Shown: piece by piece, positions 59,390-64,000 of the stretch
How positions within the stretch are numbered: the first letter of the stretch is position 1
Layout: each line of letters begins with the position of its first letter
NCBI GenBank assembly: GCA_028688225.1
Contig: JAQTYQ010000014.1
Location: 1 to 64,000 of the forward strand
DNA from: Opitutaceae bacterium
Lineage (GTDB): Bacteria; Verrucomicrobiota; Verrucomicrobiia; Opitutales; Opitutaceae
DNA: 64,000 bases
Direction of reading: 5' to 3'
The notes under the pieces: generated by a model
The model's database searches: none
Told to the model about the DNA's origin: nothing
What the model saw: only the letters and a program-made list of their open reading frames with translations
Program-made: the position numbers and the translations under genes

Positions 59390-60670
59390 ATGGACCTGCG
59401 AATCCACCAGCCCTGGATCACCGCGCTCGTGACGGCCATCCTTGCCTGTGCCCAGGCGGTAGCCGATCCGGTTACCGCTGCCACGACTCCCCTCGATTCA
59501 TCCGTTGACGTTGCTGGGGAAATCAAACTTCAGGGAACGCTTACCGGAGAATCCTGGCGCAGCGTCAGCGACGGTGCGCGTCCCGGCAGTTGGTGGAACA
59601 CGCTGCTTGATGTCGGCTGCACCCTGGATCTCGCGAAGCTCGACGGACCCGCCGGCGGCAGTCTCTTCGTGCAGGCACACTGGGTACAGAATCGCGATGG
59701 CGGCACCTGTTTCGCCGCCAGCACCGGCGCCTTCAATCCCGTGAGCGGCCTCATGGCCTCCGACCACGTGCGGGTGTTCAACCTCTATTATCGTCAATCG
59801 TGGTGCGGGGGCGCCATCGGGTGCAAAGTCGGCCAACTCGCTCTCGACGACGACTTCATGGGTTCCGCCTACGCGGCGCTCTTCGCCAACTCCGCTTTCG
59901 GCGCCATGCCCTCGCAGGTCGGCACGCCCCTGCCATCGGCATGCGGTTACACGTCCGCGTTCCCGATTTATCCCGTCGCCGCGCCGGGCGTCTGGCTGCA
60001 ACTGCGTCCGCGCGCAGCATTCTCTTGGCAGATGGGAATCTATGATGGCGGCCCCGGTCCCGATTCGAAGGACAACCACGGCTTTGACTGGGACCGCTCC
60101 GCTCACTCCGGGGTACTCATGTTCACCGAAGCCAGTTGGAGCTACCGCCTCGCCGACGGCGACGCGACGCTGCGCGTCGGGGGATCGTATCACAACGGAC
60201 ATTTTGAGAACTACGATGCGAACCAGGCCGGCCGCACCGCAACCATCGCGCACGGGCTCGCCAGTTTCTACGCCGTTCATGACCTCGTGCTCGCCACCGA
60301 CACGGCGGGCCAGCCCAAGCTTGCGGTGTTCGGACGCGTCGGTCGCAGCCCGCAGCAGGACCGCAGCGTCGTGACGACCTGCGCCGACGCGGGCTTCAAC
60401 TGGTTCGCACCGCTGCCCGCACGATCCTCCGACGTCGCCGGTGCGGCGATTTCCTGCACAAAGTTCGGCCGGGCCTTCCGTCGCGCCACCGCCCCCGATG
60501 GCTCCGCGTCCACGGAGACGACTTTGGAGTTGACCTACCGGGCGCGTCTCACGCCGCGGTGCTCGGTACAGGTCGACGCACAGCTTCTTTTCAAGCCCAC
60601 CCCGGACACCGCCTCGGGAAGGCGTGAGGTCGCAACCGTGCTCGGTCTGCGAACACAGATTTCTTTCTGA
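59390..60670 (+). CDS. OprB-family carbohydrate porin-like protein
   Basis: A 426-aa protein with a signal peptide (WITALVTAILACAQAVADP) and a beta-rich body. SLFVQAHWVQNRDGG, VRVFNLYYRQSWCGGAIGCKVGQLALDDDFMGSAYAALFANSAFG, and the C-terminal VATVLGLRTQISF with a terminal Phe match OprB-type porins. It would let sugars or small solutes cross the outer membrane. It follows the TonB receptor in the same direction, so they may share a transport role. Confidence 0.8.
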   Translation: MDLRIHQPWITALVTAILACAQAVADPVTAATTPLDSSVDVAGEIKLQGTLTGESWRSVSDGARPGSWWNTLLDVGCTLDLAKLDGPAGGSLFVQAHWVQNRDGGTCFAASTGAFNPVSGLMASDHVRVFNLYYRQSWCGGAIGCKVGQLALDDDFMGSAYAALFANSAFGAMPSQVGTPLPSACGYTSAFPIYPVAAPGVWLQLRPRAAFSWQMGIYDGGPGPDSKDNHGFDWDRSAHSGVLMFTEASWSYRLADGDATLRVGGSYHNGHFENYDANQAGRTATIAHGLASFYAVHDLVLATDTAGQPKLAVFGRVGRSPQQDRSVVTTCADAGFNWFAPLPARSSDVAGAAISCTKFGRAFRRATAPDGSASTETTLELTYRARLTPRCSVQVDAQLLFKPTPDTASGRREVATVLGLRTQISF

Positions 60671-60905
60671 ACCCCGCACGCTCCAGCCCATGCCACGGCG
60701 AGCAATCACTTTCCCGGCCATGAAAAACACCGCCATCGGTTCCCGTCCGCGATGGCATGGCCGCGCCATCACATCCGCCGACCCCGCTGCCTTGCGGGAA
60801 GCATGGCTGCTCCGGCCAAGGGTCGAGCGACGGCATCACACCCTCCCGTCTTGTCTTTTTGCGTGCGTTGCATCCTTTTCACGGCAATTCTTTACTGTCA
60901 TCGCC

Positions 60906-61502
60906 ATGTCACTTTCTCCCGAGCAAAAGCAAATCGTGGCCACCTGGGTTGCCGCGGGCGACAGCCTGGCTGTCGTGCAGAAGAAAATCTCAGAGGAATT
61001 CAAAGTGTCCATGACCTACATGGATGTCCGCTTCCTCGTGGATGATCTCGGATTGGAACTGAAAAACGCCGCCCATCCCCAAGTTGATGCGGAGACGGAT
61101 CTGGGGAAGGCGCGCCCCGCGCCGCCGGCCCCGGCCGACAAGAAAGGCGGACTGCTGGACAAACTCAAAAAGGCGGTCGGTGCTGGCAGCGAGGATGAAG
61201 CAGAGGCCGGGACCACGGATGAAGATGAGCCTGGTCTCGCACCGGCGTCTCCCGATGGTCTGGACGCGAGCCCCCCGGCCGGCAAGGGCAGCGTGAAGGT
61301 CGCTCTCGATCGGGTGATGCGTCCGGGAATGGTGGTCAGCGGCAGCGTGACCTTCAGCGACGGCACCAGCGGCAAGTGGGCCATGGATCAATATGGCCGG
61401 CTCCTGCTCGAGACGGGCAAAAAAGGCTACCAGCCTTCCGCCGCCGACGTTCAGATCTTCCAGCGCGAACTCAGCCGCCAGCTGCAGCGGCAGGGATATT
61501 GA
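60906..61502 (+). CDS. Conserved hypothetical protein, helical N-domain and charged linker
   Basis: A 198-aa cytoplasmic protein of unknown function. The N-terminal helices SPEQKQIVATWVAAGDSLAVVQKKISEEFKVSMTYMDVRFLVDDLGLEL look like a helix-turn-helix-type fold; an acidic Ala/Asp/Glu linker follows (about 60-120), then a small beta domain (VALDRVMRPGMVVSGSVTFSDGTSGKWAMDQYGRLLLE) and a C-terminal helix rich in Gln. I know of no assigned role. Confidence 0.7.
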   Translation: MSLSPEQKQIVATWVAAGDSLAVVQKKISEEFKVSMTYMDVRFLVDDLGLELKNAAHPQVDAETDLGKARPAPPAPADKKGGLLDKLKKAVGAGSEDEAEAGTTDEDEPGLAPASPDGLDASPPAGKGSVKVALDRVMRPGMVVSGSVTFSDGTSGKWAMDQYGRLLLETGKKGYQPSAADVQIFQRELSRQLQRQGY

Positions 61503-61574
61503 TCAGCGCCACCGCGGGAGCCTTGAATCCCGCGAGCGGCTGTGTTCGCACAGGCGGGGGTGCGCCGACGCCGG

Positions 61575-62795
61575 TTATGGCAGCCGGCCGTTTCCGTTAA
61601 GTGGCGGGAAAGGCTGGCGGGACAGCTTGATGCCCGCGGCCTCCTGGGCCAGGCCGACCAGTTCTTCAATAAGCACGGTCGGATCCTCCTCGTAGCGAAG
61701 CTTGAGGGAATTCTCGAGCAGGCGCTGGTGGGAGGAACGGTCGGTGACCCAACGGTCGATGAGGTCCCGGAACTGCGCGGCGTTTTGCACGAATTCCGCA
61801 GCCCCGCCGTTGCGGAAGAATTTCACCGTCAGCCGCTCCTGCGGCATGATGCCGCCGATGGCATTGAAGACGATCGGGCACTTGAAGTGCAGCGCCTTGG
61901 CGCACGTGGTGGTGCCGCCGCGGGTGACGACGACGTCACTGGCCTGCAAAAGCAGGTGCATGACGTCCGAATAACTGTCGATGAAACAGGAAAACTCGGG
62001 ATGCTGGGCCCGCCAGTGGACGAGATCGTTGTAGACCTGTTGGTTGCGGCCGCAGACGACGATGGCCTGCACCTTGTCCGCGTAGCGGACCAGCGCCGGG
62101 AGCAACTCGCGGTGGTTGTTGGCCCCGTTGGCGCCGGTGGCGAGAAAAACCGTGAAGAGATCGGGCTTGAGTCCGAGCTGCCTCGTGCGATAGCGCCGCC
62201 GCGCCTCCGGCGCAAGCACCTCGAGGTAGGTGCGGGGTTGCATGAGGTAGCCGCGCACCCGCGCCTTGTGGGGAGGCAAACCCAGCTTGATCGCGTAGTC
62301 GCTCGCGGTGGAAGTCCGGGAAAAGTAGAGATCGACCGTGGGCTCGACCCAATTCCAGCTGTAGCCCCAGCCGCCGGAGAATTCGCCGCAATAGGTGGCG
62401 CAGCGCACGTTCGCCGGCCCGAGCAGCTTGCGGGCGAGCTGGAAGTAGCCGCGATTGAGGCAGTCGTGCACGCTGAGGACCAGATGCGGCCGGTACTCGC
62501 GCAGCACGCGTTCGTAGTAGAGCCGCCCAAAGATCACGGTGCGACGGTTGAGCAGGCTGAGGCCCTCGACGATCGTGTAGAACGCCTTGTGCATCCAGGG
62601 CGACCGGCGCTGGATCCAATTGTAGAAGTTCACCCCCCCGCGGTAGAAGCGGGAAGATTCCTCGAGCATCTGCTCGATCTGCACGTCGACGTCGTGCCGG
62701 TAGAGCTGAAAGCACCACTCGGCGAAGGCCTGCGCCCGCGTGTCGTGCCCGCCGCCCGTGCTGGAGGTCAGCACCAATATGCGCACCTTGGACAC
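61575..62795 (-). CDS. MGDG-synthase-like glycosyltransferase (GT28-like)
   Basis: A 406-aa glycosyltransferase. RILVLTSSTGGGHDTRAQAFAEWC is the MGDG-synthase N-domain opening; VLSVHDCLNRGYFQLARKLLG follows. The donor-binding half has FLATGANGANNHRELLPAL, VTRGGTTTCAKALHF and a conserved FNAIGGIMPQE. It likely adds a sugar to a lipid or polyketide-like acceptor. The start is a GTG directly after the SDR stop, so the genes are coupled. Confidence 0.82.
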   Translation of the reverse strand: MSKVRILVLTSSTGGGHDTRAQAFAEWCFQLYRHDVDVQIEQMLEESSRFYRGGVNFYNWIQRRSPWMHKAFYTIVEGLSLLNRRTVIFGRLYYERVLREYRPHLVLSVHDCLNRGYFQLARKLLGPANVRCATYCGEFSGGWGYSWNWVEPTVDLYFSRTSTASDYAIKLGLPPHKARVRGYLMQPRTYLEVLAPEARRRYRTRQLGLKPDLFTVFLATGANGANNHRELLPALVRYADKVQAIVVCGRNQQVYNDLVHWRAQHPEFSCFIDSYSDVMHLLLQASDVVVTRGGTTTCAKALHFKCPIVFNAIGGIMPQERLTVKFFRNGGAAEFVQNAAQFRDLIDRWVTDRSSHQRLLENSLKLRYEEDPTVLIEELVGLAQEAAGIKLSRQPFPPLNGNGRLP

Positions 62796-62796
62796 G

Positions 62797-63633
62797 TCAG
62801 TAAGAACCGAAGTAACGGGCCATGACCGCCCGGCGCAGACCCGGCGGGGCGAACCGCGCCAACCACGGCGCCAATTGGGCCTGGAAAAAGGTCCCCGAGC
62901 GCACGGTGCCGCTCCGTCCGCGGATCAGCGCGCGTCGCAGGTCGCCGGCGGCGCGCTCCGGCGGCGGCGCGCTCCGGAGGTGGGCCTCGAGCGAGGACCA
63001 GACGCGCTGCAATCGCGGCCCGGACGGTGAACCGGCGGCCGCGCGGGTGCCCGAAGTGCGGTGCATGGCTTGGTTGAAACCCGTGCGATAGTCGCCCGGG
63101 CGAAAGTCGATGACAATGATGCCCGTGCCCGAGACTTCAATCATCAAGCTTTCGGACAGCGCGGACAATCCGGCCTTGGTGATATTGTAGCCGCTCATGA
63201 AGGGCAGCGGAAAGTCCACCGCCAGCGAGGAAACGTTCACCAGGGCCCCGCGGTTGCGCTCCCGCATGCCGCGGAGGGCAAGCTGAGCGAGATGCATGGT
63301 CTGCCCGAGCATCGCGTCGACCTGCCGCTGCCAGTCGGCAAAGGCCTGCTCCGCAAAAGCCCCGAACAAGCCGTAGCCGGCGTTGTTGATGACCAGATCG
63401 AGGCGGCCGGCCGCAGCCGTGGCGGCCTGAAAAGCGCGGTCGATCGTGGCGGCATCCGCAAGCTCAAGCGCCAGGGGAGTAAACCCGGGCCGCGCCGGCA
63501 GCCGGGCCGGGTCGCGCGCCGTCCCCCAAACGCGCACGCCCTCCGCCAGCAGCATGTCGCTGAAGGCCCGGCCCAGGCCGGTGCTGGCGCCGGTCACCAA
63601 CGCCGTGGCATAGCGATCAGCCAGGATGCTCAC
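62797..63633 (-). CDS. Short-chain dehydrogenase/reductase
   Basis: A 278-aa SDR: TALVTGASTGLGRAFSDMLLAEG with the TGxxxGxG motif, LDLVINNAGYG, NVSSLAVDF, the catalytic YNITKAG (Tyr-x-x-x-Lys), and PGDYRTGF. It probably reduces a ketone, perhaps a beta-ketoacyl intermediate made by the adjacent synthase. It starts with GTG overlapping the ketoacyl-synthase stop (GTGA). Start choice is supported by this overlap. Confidence 0.88.
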   Translation of the reverse strand: MSILADRYATALVTGASTGLGRAFSDMLLAEGVRVWGTARDPARLPARPGFTPLALELADAATIDRAFQAATAAAGRLDLVINNAGYGLFGAFAEQAFADWQRQVDAMLGQTMHLAQLALRGMRERNRGALVNVSSLAVDFPLPFMSGYNITKAGLSALSESLMIEVSGTGIIVIDFRPGDYRTGFNQAMHRTSGTRAAAGSPSGPRLQRVWSSLEAHLRSAPPPERAAGDLRRALIRGRSGTVRSGTFFQAQLAPWLARFAPPGLRRAVMARYFGSY

Positions 63634-64000
63634 GCCTTGCGCAGCACGATGCAGACGTTGGCGCCGCCGAATCCGCTGCTGTTGTTCAGCACGACCTGCG
63701 CCGGCTGGGGCAGCGTCGCCCGGATGACGTTGAGACCCTCGCACGCGGGGTCGAGATTCGCGATGTGCGCCGAGCCGGGAATGAAGCCCTCCCGGAGGGC
63801 GATCGCGCAAAAGGCGGTCTCCATCGCGCCGGCCAGCGATAGCCCGTGGCCGGTGAGCGCCTTGGTGCTGCTCACAGCCGGGCGGGTGGCTCCGTTGTGG
63901 AAAACCGCCTTGAGCGCCCGGGCCTCGGAGATGTCGCCAATGGGCGTCGAGGTGGCGTGGGCGTTCACATAATCGACGTTCTCGGGATCAACATTGGCGC
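63630..64000 (-). CDS. Beta-ketoacyl-ACP synthase (FabF-like), C-terminal part, cut by the window edge
   Basis: About 123 C-terminal residues are visible: DYVNAHATSTPIGDISEARALKAVF with an active-site His, SSTKALTGHGLSLAGAMETAF with the second His, and VVLNNSSGFGGANVCIVL. This matches KAS-II enzymes, which condense malonyl-ACP with an acyl chain. With the SDR and glycosyltransferase behind it, it may form part of a fatty-acid, aryl-polyene or glycolipid pathway; the rest is outside the window. Confidence 0.9.
   Translation of the reverse strand, partial: ANVDPENVDYVNAHATSTPIGDISEARALKAVFHNGATRPAVSSTKALTGHGLSLAGAMETAFCAIALREGFIPGSAHIANLDPACEGLNVIRATLPQPAQVVLNNSSGFGGANVCIVLRKA

Overview
The window is 64 kb of GC-rich, densely coding bacterial chromosome. 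It suggests a Gram-negative member of the Verrucomicrobiota, probably Opitutaceae-like. The reasons are lpxA, a TonB-dependent receptor and an OprB-like porin (outer membrane), a TIGR03790-family protein, an alpha-ketoacid dehydrogenase E1 with alpha and beta subunits fused, a Fur-like/sufCBD-sufT block, and many short palindromic intergenic repeats. This assignment is inference from gene content and repeat style. I see no rRNA, tRNA or CRISPR array.

Layout. 0-0.12 kb: edge of an IS5-type element. 0.3-7.3 kb: leftward block of a DeoR-type regulator, fused E1, E2 and two polyol/sugar-alcohol dehydrogenases. 7.5-10.6 kb: a lipoprotein CocE-type hydrolase and galM. 10.9-16.6 kb: pyrH-frr-proB, an AbiEii-type nucleotidyltransferase pair, and a UvrD/PcrA helicase. 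16.8-21.0 kb: YefM/YoeB, trxB, and a hybrid histidine kinase. 21.1-26.1 kb: Fur-like regulator and sufC-sufB-sufD-sufT. 26.4-29.6 kb: a single-chain type IIG/ISP-like restriction-modification enzyme whose Shine-Dalgarno lies in a perfect hairpin. 29.7-31.1 kb: thiM-thiE.

31.1-44.1 kb is the most interesting region: a lasso-peptide biosynthetic locus in two parts. Part one holds a methyltransferase-like gene, an HprK-like kinase, a sulfotransferase, the PqqD-like RRE (B1), an asparagine-synthetase-like cyclase (C), and a 55-aa precursor whose start codon overlaps the cyclase stop. Part two holds the transglutaminase-like leader protease (B2), an ABC exporter (D) and a nucleotidyltransferase (N). 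Between them sit a tail-collar protein, a DUF6916-like protein, a GNAT acetyltransferase and a second sulfotransferase. The predicted core ends in Ser, the residue modified by HprK-like kinases in paeninodin-type lasso systems, so kinase, nucleotidyltransferase and sulfotransferase may decorate the tail of a lasso peptide here.

44.3-56.7 kb: sodium/solute symporter and clpP, divergent around a 38-bp perfect palindrome; a TIGR03790 protein; a fluoride riboswitch with crcB-DUF190; S1/P1-type nuclease; amidase; infC; an ABC-permease remnant; pdxA; lpxA; an unknown gene; aroB. 56.8-64 kb: TonB receptor behind a Fur-box-like site, a frameshifted small membrane ORF, an OprB-type porin, a conserved hypothetical gene, and a leftward set of ketoacyl synthase (cut by the edge), SDR and MGDG-synthase-like glycosyltransferase.

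Several repeat families recur between genes and in places inside them (proB, B2), and degraded gene fragments (sulfotransferase, DUF1080, pRiA4b ORF-3-like, MalG-type permease) mark past rearrangements.
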